Shown: positions 54,277-63,649, counted from the stretch's first letter. The stretch is 64,000 bases of DNA from Molanna angustata (GCA_963576475.1 OY754987.1:3942036-4006035), one strand, 5' to 3'. Made by a program: numbers and translations. Notes: generated from the letters alone by a model not told the origin.

Positions 54277-54492
54277 TGTTATGAAATTAAGTACTATTTC
54301 TATTTAAATTGAAAATTTAAATAGAAATATTTTGAAAATAAGAACCCAAGAAAAATGAAAACAAAAGATTTGAGTAGTGAGTTGGAAAAACTAGACAAAC
54401 CTTGTAAAAATATAAATTGTAGAAATATAAATTGTAAAAAATAAATAAGACTTTGAACCATAATAAAATAAATAAATATAAATTTCGGTACA
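54277..54492 (+). repeat. 5' LTR
   Basis: 216 bp, TGTT...TACA. Contains a perfect inverted repeat at 54296-54328 (ATTTCTATTTAAATT, GAA, AATTTAAATAGAAAT), a tandem AAATATAAATTGTA and AATAAA-type signals near the end. No clear TATA box beyond the AT-rich arm. Confidence 0.95.
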
Positions 54493-54494
54493 TT

Positions 54495-54512
54495 TGGTGT
54501 CAGGTGTGGGGT
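54495..54512 (+). promoter_or_regulatory. primer-binding site, tRNA-Leu type
   Basis: TGGTGTCAGGTGTGGGGT begins 2 nt after the LTR. It agrees at 16 of 18 positions with the complement of a typical tRNA-Leu 3' end (from memory TGGTGTCAGGAGTGGGAT). Confidence 0.7.
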
Positions 54513-54580
54513 ATAAAAATACCCAAGTATTTTTTGTGTAAGAAAAAAAAATAAAATAGTTATTTATAAAGACATTTATT

Positions 54581-55780
54581 ATGGCATCAAAAAAAATAAC
54601 TCTTTTAGACTTGAAAGTGGTTGATTTAAAACATGAGTTGGAGGAGAGAGACGCTGATACATCAGGAAATAAAAATGCACTTCAACTACGATTGAGAAAA
54701 GTGATGCAAGAAGTAGGTGAGGATCCAGACACATATCTTTTTGAAATGCCTTGCTCTAACAACGATCTTTGTCAAGTCTTAAAAGAACATTCCAGAGACA
54801 TAGAAGAGAAGTTTCAAGAACATTCCAGAGATATAAAAGGAGAAATTAAAGAAATCAAAGGAGAAGTAGCGATGCTTCAAAAGCATTCAAATACTATAGA
54901 AAAGAAATTCCAGAATTATTCTATGACCTTTGATGAGAAGATAAATGAATTAACTAAACAGATGAAAGTTTTGGAGAATCAAGTGCTTCCTTCAATCACG
55001 CCAATGAATTCCGAGCAAAATTCAGCTGTAGATACAAATTTTAAGTGTGTAGAAGATACAAGAGTACCAACAGTGGAGTGCGTGCGAAATGATATGCCAA
55101 CCTTTGATGGAAAATGCCCCTGGGAAGAATATTTAACATTGTTCGAGACAGTGGCCATGATAAATGGCTGGTCCATGACAAGAAAGGCCTCAGTGTTGAG
55201 TGTATCATTACGAGGTGATGCTTTAAAAGTTTTGGAGACAATTCCTCTAGCTGAGCGACGAGATTTAAAATTGTTGATTGAGAGACTTGAGATGCGATTT
55301 GGACATAAGCACATGGAACAGTTTTACAGGTCACAACTTAAGAATCGTAATCAGAAATCTAATGAAACTCTCCAGGAATTTGAGGCGGATATAGCGCGTC
55401 TAATTAGATATGCATACCCTACGGTTCCTGATGATGTGTGTGAAAGCCTTGCAGTAGAAAAGTTCTTGGATGGATTGTGGGCAAATGAGACACAACAAGC
55501 TGTAAAACTAGCTAGACCACAAACTTTGAGTGACGCTCTAACCCAGGCACTCGAATTTGAATCTATAAAAAAATCTTTACGAGGTCATGCTCAAGCCCGC
55601 GTTGTTGAGGCCGTTGAAGAGAATCAAAAACTCATCGAATGCATTGTCGAAAAGGTGATGAAGGCATTGCAAGGAAGAAAAAGACAGTTTCGCTGCTGGG
55701 GTTGTGGACGAGCTGGACATCTACGTAATCGGTGTCCAAATGAAGCAACAACGCAACAGCAACAGCCACAGGAAAACTAA
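54581..55780 (+). CDS. gag: Gag protein with SAP domain and CCHC knuckle
   Basis: Forms the retrotransposon particle and binds its RNA. Residues about 4-38 form a SAP-like DNA-binding motif (LLDLKVVDLKHELEERD, then TSGNKNALQLRLRKV). About 65-135 is a heptad-like coiled coil with repeated EHSRDI units. About 165-345 is the capsid region (MPTFDGKCPWEEYLTLFETV, YRSQLKNRNQKSNETLQEFE). C372-x2-C375-x4-H380-x4-C385 is a classic zinc knuckle. It stops at 55780. The pol frame is already open from 55744, giving a 37-nt overlap in which a -1 shift would join them; GGAAAAC before the stop is a possible but not canonical slip site. Confidence 0.93.
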   Translation: MASKKITLLDLKVVDLKHELEERDADTSGNKNALQLRLRKVMQEVGEDPDTYLFEMPCSNNDLCQVLKEHSRDIEEKFQEHSRDIKGEIKEIKGEVAMLQKHSNTIEKKFQNYSMTFDEKINELTKQMKVLENQVLPSITPMNSEQNSAVDTNFKCVEDTRVPTVECVRNDMPTFDGKCPWEEYLTLFETVAMINGWSMTRKASVLSVSLRGDALKVLETIPLAERRDLKLLIERLEMRFGHKHMEQFYRSQLKNRNQKSNETLQEFEADIARLIRYAYPTVPDDVCESLAVEKFLDGLWANETQQAVKLARPQTLSDALTQALEFESIKKSLRGHAQARVVEAVEENQKLIECIVEKVMKALQGRKRQFRCWGCGRAGHLRNRCPNEATTQQQQPQEN

Positions 55781-58700
55781 AAAGGGTTGATGGGAAGGGG
55801 CAACTGTTGACCTACATTACCAATGCCTCAAAGAGATCTGCAGTTGTTGCATCATTCAGTGGTCGAGATACCAGTATGTTTATAAATGGCAAAGTAAATG
55901 GAAAGAATTTGAAACTTTTGCTGGATACTGGAGCAACGATGACAATCATGAGACCAGATTTGCTTTATAACAAAAAGTGTATTACACCAACTAAATGGAC
56001 ATTACGAACAGCTACTGGGGAGTCGGCATCTATATGTGGTGAGACATATGCCAACTTTCAAATTGGTAGTTCTATCTTCGATCATCAGGTGCTAGTGGCG
56101 AATATAGAGGAGGAAGTTATTCTCGGAATGGACATAATGGCGAAATATGGATTCCAGTTGGATCTAAAGAGGCGATCTTTGAAAATTGGAGATGAAGATG
56201 TTCTCGTGCAAGAGCGTGAGGAATTTTCTACACGTGTTCTTGCAGCGGATGTTGTAACTATTCCAAAACAAAGTGAGATGTTAGTACGAGTCAATTTAGA
56301 CTGTGTTATCCCGAATGGACATGTTTTGGTTGTGGAGTCCAACGCCAACAATGAAGCAGGAAAAGGAGTATTAATTGCAAGAGCACTGATTCAAAACCAA
56401 AAGGAAATTTTAGTCAGATTAATGAACATAAATGAATATCCAGTAACTGTCAAAAAAGGAGCTTATTTAAGTGTGTGTTCATCAGTTTCATCAGTAACAC
56501 AAAATGCCTGCATCGCACAAGTTTCTTCAGAGGATGTACCAAAACATCTTGAAGACTTTGTAAAAGATGCTTGTAAGGAACTTACCAAAGAACAAAGCAA
56601 ACAAATTAGATACCTCATTGCTCATTATCAAGATGTTTTTGAGAATGCGAGTCTTTCTAAAGGAAGAACCAATGTTGTTCAACATCAAATAGATACGGGT
56701 GACGCAAGGCCTATCCGCCAATTACCTAGAAGGCTACCATTAGCAAAGCGGGCGGAAGCAGATCAAATTATTCAAGACATGGAAAGGGATAGCGTTATTG
56801 AACCATCAAGCAGCCCATGGTGTTCACCAGTAGTGTTAGTTAAAAAAAAAGATGGCTCAACTCGGTTCTGTGTGGACTTTCGCTTATTGAATAATGTAAC
56901 TAAGAAGGATAGTTATCCACTGCCTCGAATCGATGACACCCTAGATACATTGGCTGGTTGTAAGATCTTCTCAACTTTGGATCTAAAGAGTGGTTATTGG
57001 CAGGTTGGATTGGAACCCAAGGATAGAGAAAAAACGGCGTTTTCTGTAGGAAGTGGATTGTGGCAATTCAAAGTGATGCCATTTGGACTTTGCAATGCAC
57101 CGGCTACGTTTGAACGACTAATGGAAAGTGTGCTAAGAGGATTATCGTGGGAGACCTGTTTGGTATACTTAGATGACATCATCGTACTTGGGAAGCGTTT
57201 TGAAGAACATTTAGGAAATTTGGAACAGGTATTTTCACGATTGAGGTCGGCCAACCTTAAACTCAATTGCAAGAAATGTATATTGTTCCGAAAGCAAGTC
57301 AACTATCTAGGTCATGTTGTCTCTGAGGAGGGAGTAGCAGTAGATCCTGAGAAGATTAAAGCTGTTCGAGATTGGCCAGTACTTAAAGACAAACATGAAG
57401 TAAGAAGCTTTTTGGGTCTGAGTACCTACTATCGACGATTTGTTCCAGGCTTTGCTGACATCGCAAAGCCACTGACAAAACTCACGGAGGAAAGCAGTGA
57501 ATTCATATGGGATTTCAAGTGCCAACATGCATTTGAAGAATTAAAACAGGTTCTAATTAATTCTCCGGTTTTGAGTTATCCTCGAGCTGAAGGAATGTTT
57601 ATTCTGGATACAGATGCAAGTAACGTTGGTATCGGAAGTGTGCTCTCCCAAGTACAAGATGGGGCAGAACGCGTGATTGCTTACTTCAGTAAAGTATTGT
57701 CGAAACCAGAACGCAATTACTGTGTAACACGAAGAGAATTGCTTGCTGTTATCAAGTCAGTTGAGCACTTTCGCAAGTATTTATATGGACGGAAATTTCT
57801 TTTAAGGACAGATCACTCGGCACTTGTGTGGCTTTTGCGATTCAAGAATCCTGAAGGTCAAGTGGCAAGATGGATAGAGAGATTGCAAGAATATGACTAT
57901 GATTCTGAACATCGAGCCGGACTTCATCATAGAAATGCCGATGCACTGTCAAGGCGACCATGTCCAGAGGATTGCCAGCACTGTAATAAGGCTGAGGAAA
58001 AGTTTTTTATAGCTTGTAGAACCACGGTCGTTGACAATTTTTGGCAAGATGATGAAATACGAGCAGACCAATTGGAAGACCCAGATCTCAAGTTTGTAAT
58101 GCAGTGGAAGGAAAATGATCAAAGACCTTTATGGGAAGAAATAGCTTCACTATCTCCAAATATTAAGTCATACTGGGCTCAGTGGCAATCCATTGTCGTG
58201 GAAAATGGGTTGTTAAAGCGTGTATTGGAGAATGAAGATGGAACACAGCAGAGACAACAACTATTGATTCCAAGGAAGAGAATTCCTGAAGTTCTTAAAC
58301 TGCTTCACAATGATGTGTCTGGGGGACACTTGGGAGTTAAAAAAACCACAGAAAAAATTCGTCAACGTTTTTATTGGGTCAATTACAATGGAGATGTAAA
58401 AGATTGGTGTAGAAGATGTGTAACTTGTGCCACTTCAAACGGACCTCAGAAACGAAGGCGTGCGCCGATGAGGCAGTATAATGTTGGTAGCCCATTTGAA
58501 AGGATAGCCATTGACATAGCGGGGCCGTTTCCCACAACGGAAAGAGGGAATAAATATATTCTGGTAGCAATGGACTATTTTAGTAAATGGACAGAAGCCT
58601 ATGCACTACCGAATCAAGAAGCTACCACTGTTGCTGAAGTCTTGGTAAGGGAACTGATAAGTCGTTTTGGAGTACCATTGGAGTTACACTCGGACCAGGG

Positions 58701-59982
58701 AAGAAACTTTGAATCAGCCGTATTCCAGGGAATTTGTGAAGCATTAGGAATTCGAAAGACGAGAACAACTGCTTTGCATCCACAGTCGGATGGAATGGTG
58801 GAGCGAATGAATCGAACAATTGGAAGATTTTTGTCAAAAGCAGTGTCCGATCACCAGAAGGATTGGGACGAATACATCCACTTGTTCTTATTAGCTTATC
58901 GAGCAGCAATTCATGAGACAATAGGGCAAACACCGGCAAGTGTGATTTTTGGCCGTGAGTTACGGTTACCTTGCGACCTGCAGTATGGATCTAAGCCTGG
59001 AGAAGATCTAGTTGGAGAAGATTATGTGTCAGATCTTCGGAGGAAAATGAATGCTATACATGACCGTGTACGGTCCAATATTCAAGTAGCTAGTGACAAG
59101 ATGAAGGAGCGATACGACATTAAAGCTGTGGAAGGTGGTTATCAGGCTGGAGACTTGGTTTGGTTATTTAATCCACAACGACGACGAGGCTACTCACCAA
59201 AGCTTCAGAAATCCTGGGAAGGACCGTATGAAGTGATCAAAAGGATTAATGATGTGGTTTATCGTATACGAAGAAAACCAAATGGGAAGCCAAGAGTGGT
59301 ACATTTCAATCGCCTGGCTCCCTTTTTAGGTGATAACAAGGATGAGGAAAAAAATCCAGTTGCTCAAGTTTGCAATGTCCAAAGTGAAGAAAAGACCTTC
59401 GAGGAATTCATGATGACTCCTTATCGACGCACTTGCCATGGTGTGACTGTGGAAATTGAGCAAGACCTCTTCGATATCCCAGAAGATAATGTTTTAGCTT
59501 ACTGTGTGGCTCAAGACATGAAGATGACTAGTGGTATAGCCAAAGTTATCATGAGAAAGTATGGGATGTTATATGAGCTAAAAGCCAAGAATCTGAAGAT
59601 TGGAGAAGCGGTCCATTCACAGCATGGAAAACAGCATTTATTCTACATGACGAATAAGGAAACGTCTGAGGAACGAGCAGAGTATGCTCAGATGTGGAAC
59701 TGTCTACGAAGTATGCGGGATCAAATGTTACAGTTGAATCTTATGAAGCTCGGCATTCCAAAGATCAGTGATGGTATGGATTGGAAAGTGGTTCGGAATA
59801 TGATAGAAGAGATTTTTCATAATACTGGAATTAATGTTCTAGTTTGCTGCTATAATCCAAGATACAGTAAAAATATAAAAAAAAGTGTACCATGTTACTT
59901 TTTCAAAGCATCTCACTGTAGAGAAGGTTCAAAATGCCGATTTATTCATCTAGAGAATTCTGTTCGGGACGAACTGAACTAA
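55744..59982 (+). CDS. pol: Pol polyprotein with C-terminal macrodomain and CCCH finger
   Basis: Residues counted from 55807. Protease DTGAT 40-44; reverse transcriptase with YLDD 454-457; RNase H with DTDAS 601-605; integrase zinc region (H834, H841, C871, C874) and catalytic D903, D963, E999 (the last pair 35 apart); GPY module at 1139-1141. Residues about 1213-1350 then resemble the TARG1/OARD1 macrodomain: EIEQDLFDIPEDNVLAYCVA, TSGIAKVIMRKYG, FYMTNKETS, GMDWKVVRNMIEEIF. Lys1284 and Asp1325 line up with the human catalytic pair (Lys84, Asp125, recalled) at the same 41-residue spacing. The finger CX7CX5CX3H follows (C1363, C1371, C1377, H1381). No in-frame ATG near the start, so expression by -1 frameshift from gag is likely. 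The macrodomain's job is unknown; removal of ADP-ribose is the family activity. Confidence 0.93.
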   Translation, partial: SNNATATATGKLKRVDGKGQLLTYITNASKRSAVVASFSGRDTSMFINGKVNGKNLKLLLDTGATMTIMRPDLLYNKKCITPTKWTLRTATGESASICGETYANFQIGSSIFDHQVLVANIEEEVILGMDIMAKYGFQLDLKRRSLKIGDEDVLVQEREEFSTRVLAADVVTIPKQSEMLVRVNLDCVIPNGHVLVVESNANNEAGKGVLIARALIQNQKEILVRLMNINEYPVTVKKGAYLSVCSSVSSVTQNACIAQVSSEDVPKHLEDFVKDACKELTKEQSKQIRYLIAHYQDVFENASLSKGRTNVVQHQIDTGDARPIRQLPRRLPLAKRAEADQIIQDMERDSVIEPSSSPWCSPVVLVKKKDGSTRFCVDFRLLNNVTKKDSYPLPRIDDTLDTLAGCKIFSTLDLKSGYWQVGLEPKDREKTAFSVGSGLWQFKVMPFGLCNAPATFERLMESVLRGLSWETCLVYLDDIIVLGKRFEEHLGNLEQVFSRLRSANLKLNCKKCILFRKQVNYLGHVVSEEGVAVDPEKIKAVRDWPVLKDKHEVRSFLGLSTYYRRFVPGFADIAKPLTKLTEESSEFIWDFKCQHAFEELKQVLINSPVLSYPRAEGMFILDTDASNVGIGSVLSQVQDGAERVIAYFSKVLSKPERNYCVTRRELLAVIKSVEHFRKYLYGRKFLLRTDHSALVWLLRFKNPEGQVARWIERLQEYDYDSEHRAGLHHRNADALSRRPCPEDCQHCNKAEEKFFIACRTTVVDNFWQDDEIRADQLEDPDLKFVMQWKENDQRPLWEEIASLSPNIKSYWAQWQSIVVENGLLKRVLENEDGTQQRQQLLIPRKRIPEVLKLLHNDVSGGHLGVKKTTEKIRQRFYWVNYNGDVKDWCRRCVTCATSNGPQKRRRAPMRQYNVGSPFERIAIDIAGPFPTTERGNKYILVAMDYFSKWTEAYALPNQEATTVAEVLVRELISRFGVPLELHSDQGRNFESAVFQGICEALGIRKTRTTALHPQSDGMVERMNRTIGRFLSKAVSDHQKDWDEYIHLFLLAYRAAIHETIGQTPASVIFGRELRLPCDLQYGSKPGEDLVGEDYVSDLRRKMNAIHDRVRSNIQVASDKMKERYDIKAVEGGYQAGDLVWLFNPQRRRGYSPKLQKSWEGPYEVIKRINDVVYRIRRKPNGKPRVVHFNRLAPFLGDNKDEEKNPVAQVCNVQSEEKTFEEFMMTPYRRTCHGVTVEIEQDLFDIPEDNVLAYCVAQDMKMTSGIAKVIMRKYGMLYELKAKNLKIGEAVHSQHGKQHLFYMTNKETSEERAEYAQMWNCLRSMRDQMLQLNLMKLGIPKISDGMDWKVVRNMIEEIFHNTGINVLVCCYNPRYSKNIKKSVPCYFFKASHCREGSKCRFIHLENSVRDELN

Positions 59983-59993
59983 GAGGGAGGCAG
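59981..59993 (+). promoter_or_regulatory. polypurine tract
   Basis: AAGAGGGAGGCAG lies directly before the 3' LTR and overlaps the Pol stop codon, as expected for plus-strand priming. Confidence 0.8.
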
Positions 59994-60209
59994 TGTTATG
60001 AAATTAAGTACTATTTCTATTTAAATTGAAAATTTAAATAGAAATATTTTGAAAATAAGAACCCAAGAAAAATGAAAACAAAAGATTTGAGTAGTGAGTT
60101 GGAAAAACTAGACAAACCTTGTAAAAATATAAATTGTAGAAATATAAATTGTAAAAAATAAATAAGACTTTGAACCATAATAAAATAAATAAATATAAAT
60201 TTCGGTACA
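59994..60209 (+). repeat. 3' LTR
   Basis: 216 bp, identical by eye to the 5' LTR. Confidence 0.95.
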
Positions 60210-60213
60210 ATAT

Positions 60214-60560
60214 CTATTTAACATAAGAAAAGAAAACTTACAATACACCACCACAGAGACCACTCAGTATTTATATAAAAATAAACAAAAAATATACAAC
60301 ACAAAAAACATGATAAACAAAAAAATAAAAATAATAATAATATAAAACCATGGGTGCTCCCTGATTGGCATCATTCCATCACTTTACCTATGTCTATCTA
60401 TCTAGGAATAATTCCTGTTTTAAGTAAGGACAAATTTAATGTATTTTCACTACGCTTTTACATCATGCGATAGAAATTTCAATCGATTATATTAAAAAAG
60501 AACAAGTTGTTTGCCATTTTGTGAAATTGATGTGCTTTTTTCATTCAGTAATGGCCTTGG
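60214..60560. other. no recognised feature
   Basis: A-rich in part; nothing recognised. Confidence 0.35.
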
Positions 60561-60725
60561 AAACTGAGAAACTGCTCCTCGAGAAACTGCCTCCATCCCG
60601 CCCTGTCGACAGCAAGTCTCCTCCAATTTGTCTGTCCGATCGCTCTTATATCGCCCTCTTTGTCTTCCAGTCATCTCATCCTAGGTCTCCCTTCTTCTTC
60701 TTCTTTTTCTGCTTTCGTTAGGACT
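60561..60725 (-). pseudogene. RTE-type LINE C-terminal fragment
   Basis: Minus strand, partly frameshifted: RGRYKSDRTDKLEETCCRQG, then GGMEAVSRGAVSQF, comparable to RGRP-RW--D, L-R-GWR--LEEAR. It seems to be a different insertion from the next fragment. Confidence 0.55.
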
Positions 60726-60739
60726 TTGTCATATTATTC

Positions 60740-61030
60740 TCGGAGCCTGCTCTTGTGAGGTGGACGTCCAGCTATCCTTCCATCGCTTGGGTGGTCTTCC
60801 AGGGGGTCTACTATTTGTTATCTCCCCATCCGCTGCCATCCGAACCCGCTCTCCCCACATAATCTCTACAGAATCGTCTTCGTGTTCTTCCCCATCGCAC
60901 AACATCTTCGACATCACAGATTCTTCTTACTCTGTCACGAAGTGTTACGCCTGCGATGGGTCGTAGAGTCTTCATCTCAATGGTTCTTAGGAGGTTTGTT
61001 GTTCTGGCGGTGTCAGCTCTTTTTAAGTAT
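60740..61030 (-). pseudogene. LINE C-terminal fragment, RTE-like (as at 31.5 kb)
   Basis: Minus strand: RTTNLLRTIEMKTLRPIAGV, TLRDRVRRICDVEDVVRWGR and then, after a shift, NSRPPGRPPKRWKDSWTSTS. Same subfamily as 31525-31745, with the upstream part better preserved here. Confidence 0.75.
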
Positions 61031-61655
61031 CCTGAGCTTGGATCACATTGACATAATATATTTGACAGTTAAAACAATTGAGGAAAAATGATCAGATATC
61101 CTTCAAAATCTAATGAGGTCTAAGCGAGTATTGAATATACATATTTGCAAAATTTAAACACGCTGTACATAGTACCTACTTACCTACATAGCACACACAC
61201 ACACACACGCACAGATACATTGTGACGAAACTTTCAGAATACAATCTCATCATGATACTATGCAATGAAAAAATAACCTTTAAACTTACGAATTTACAAC
61301 TCCCCACTCTATTCCCATGGGGTAGTGAGGAGTAAAAATAAAAATAAAATACCTAATATAATTAAATTAAATAAAATATCTTAGTTTTTAACCACGTTGA
61401 ATATTTTTGTAACCGCTCCTTCGTCCGGACAAACTTATACTAAACTTATGTAGATACTATGTGCATAATGTGACCCTTGTGCCTAAATTATGTATCGGAA
61501 AGTTGATGGGCGGAGCTTACATTATTGAAAGCAGAGGTAGTCAAAGGAAAAATATTATATAATGGATTATTGTTTAAATTTACTTGATTATTAATATTTT
61601 TTTGTTTTTTATTTAAGGCTTTTTTATCACTAATGCCTCCAAGTTATCTAATATT
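61031..61655. other. no recognised feature
   Basis: Includes a short (AC)n run at 61190-61210; no gene recognised. Confidence 0.35.
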
Positions 61656-61905
61656 AAGACATACATACATACATACATACCATCACGCCATGTCCCTTAC
61701 GGGGTAGGCAGAGAGAACCGAACGCCACTTACTTCTATCTTGACATACATTCATCGCCTCGACAACATTCATACATCGTCTTATACATGTTCGTCTGTTG
61801 TTCACGCTTCTAACATTTCCGTCTTTCAAAATATCATTCACATGGTCGTGCCATCCTTTTCTTGGGCGGCCCCGGCCTCTCAATCCAATCCTATCCGCAT
61901 TGTAT
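61656..61905 (-). pseudogene. LINE C-terminal tail, family L-YP, best copy
   Basis: A clean minus-strand frame reads RGRGRPRKGWHDHVNDILKD, GNVRSVNNRRTCIRRCMNVV and QDRSKWRSVLSAYPVRDMA, stop, then the reversed terminus and a (TATG)n tail (61657-61681 as CATACATACATAC). This is the reference for the other copies. Confidence 0.85.
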
Positions 61906-61990
61906 ATTTTCCGCGTTGTATATTTTCCGCATTGTATATTTTCCGCATTGTATATTTTCCGCATTGTATATTTTCCGCATTGTATATATA
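61897..61990. repeat. 16-bp tandem repeat, about six units
   Basis: The unit ATTGTATATTTTCCGC is repeated with one G variant. It abuts the truncated end of the LINE and keeps its reading frame open on the minus strand (IYNAE/KYT-type repeats) by chance. Confidence 0.9.
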
Positions 61991-62739
61991 TTAAGACCTC
62001 TTTATTTATATGCAAGATTTCATAGCCTGTTTAAGTACCTATTGAAAGAATGATAATTTTCAATCAAAACACTCAACGTGGTTAAAAACAAAGATATTTT
62101 ATTTTATTATATTAGTTAAAATGTGCCACAAAAAATTAGCAGCAAAGTATGAAGATAACATGCCTTCTTCGATGAAGAGATGAAATCATTGCTAGTTTTA
62201 GTGATGATTTAATTTGAACAATTTCAAGTAATAATGAACATAATATTATGTATGTAAGGTAGCAGTATAGTTGAATCGTTTGAAAACAACAAAGTTGTAT
62301 GTAGTGTAGGAGGATATAGCTTTTGATGATCTGACGAGACGCTCTTGGATGTAAAACTGTCGGATGTTTCGCTGCCGTAAACTTTTATTGTTGCATCCGT
62401 CTTTTATGTATATTCCTAACAATGTCAATTTATTTATTTTAACTGACAGGGCTGCCACTCCTTAATTTTAAATTAATTTATGTGAAATCAGTAGGGAAGG
62501 GACAGCAAAAGTTTTAGCGAAAAAAACACAAACGCCTGAATTTAACACTCCCACACAGGAAATATCTGAAAACCAGGAGCAACCCGTGACAAATTTATAA
62601 AAAATCCATTTTTACTATAACACAATTAAATATTAAGTAATAATAACTTAAATCATTAATATGAAATAAAATATCAATATAATAGTGGAATATGATAATA
62701 ATATTATTGTAATATATCAGGTTTAGGCAATACTCCTGT
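61991..62739. other. no recognised feature
   Basis: No gene recognised; the 70-codon minus frame at 62246-62458 has no known domain. Confidence 0.35.
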
Positions 62740-62990
62740 TTTGCTGCAATGGGTTTGTCATGTGGGACCGATGTTGTATTCGGGCGTTTCCGGAGTCTTG
62801 TCGTAGGGTATATAATGAAGTACTGAGTAGGTACCTGTGTCTGCTTTCTAGATAGCTACTTGGATAGTTCATATCTCACTGTGTTCAGGTTCAATCTCTC
62901 ATCTGTACATAACTGTAAATAAAGTGTTAATTGTTATAATTAAATACGCGTGCATTTATTACTTGTATAAGGTGAATCTTAAAGCCCCCT
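62740..62990 (+). repeat. possible solo LTR
   Basis: Less AT-rich block with a TATA-like GTATATAATGAAG at about 62809 and AATAAAGTGTT at about 62920, in LTR-like order. No partner, primer site or target duplication was found. 63020-63110 next to it resembles 36468-36560, so the two may belong to one dispersed element. Confidence 0.3.
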
Positions 62991-63099
62991 AAAGTCAAGA
63001 ATAGCACAAATATGTACTGCTAGCCCTAGAGCAGGTATACCTAGTTCGGGAGCAGTATTGATTTTTTATACATTAATGATGTGATTAAGAATAGGTACA

Positions 63100-63480
63100 T
63101 TAAAAATAAAAAATATCATAAATAAAATTGATAAATCAAACAAAATTAAGTTATAAAATAAAATAAATCATACAAGTAAAATAAATAATTTAAATAAAAC
63201 AAATGAAACGAATAAAATAAACAAAACAAATAAGAACATTGAAATAAATAAAGCAAATTAAGTTAATAAATAAATTCAATGAAAACAAATAAAGTAAATA
63301 AATAATAAAATGAACAAACTAAAATTATCTAATAAAAAAATTCAATAAATAAAACAAATAAAATAAAAAGAATGATAAAATTAATACAATTAAAAAAAAT
63401 GATTTAAATATATAAAATTACTAAAATACATAAAATAAAAAGCTTAAATTGAATAAAAGAGAAAACCTCAAATATTTATA
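63100..63480. repeat. A-rich low-complexity block
   Basis: Degenerate AAATAAA/AAACAAAT repeats over about 380 bp, resembling an expanded poly(A)-type tail. Confidence 0.75.
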
Positions 63481-63649
63481 TTGATTGAAAACCAGTTTTT
63501 CCGTTTGCTAATCAAATAAAACTGATCTACTTCACGATCAAATCACCTGCACATTGAGCACTTTTATACTATGTTATTTTTATTTGATCGCTTAAATATC
63601 AAACATTTTTTTTTATATATGCTTTTGAGGCATGGACAATATGGACATG

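Larger units (their letters stand above)
54277..60209 (+). mobile_element. complete Gypsy-type LTR retrotransposon with macrodomain
   Basis: 5,933 bp from TGTTATG to GGTACA, flanked by ATAT on both sides (54273-54276, 60210-60213; weak evidence in AT-rich DNA). Order: 216-bp LTR, tRNA-Leu-type primer site, gag, pol in the -1 frame, polypurine tract, identical LTR. Both coding frames are intact and the LTRs show no difference by eye, so insertion was very recent and the element may be active. Pol order PR-RT-RNaseH-INT is Gypsy/Metaviridae type. Pol has an unusual C-terminal extension. Confidence 0.95.

Noticed and set aside
54979..58939. Numerous minus-strand frames of 63-111 codons
   Set aside because: Shadows of the gag and pol frames of the Gypsy element.
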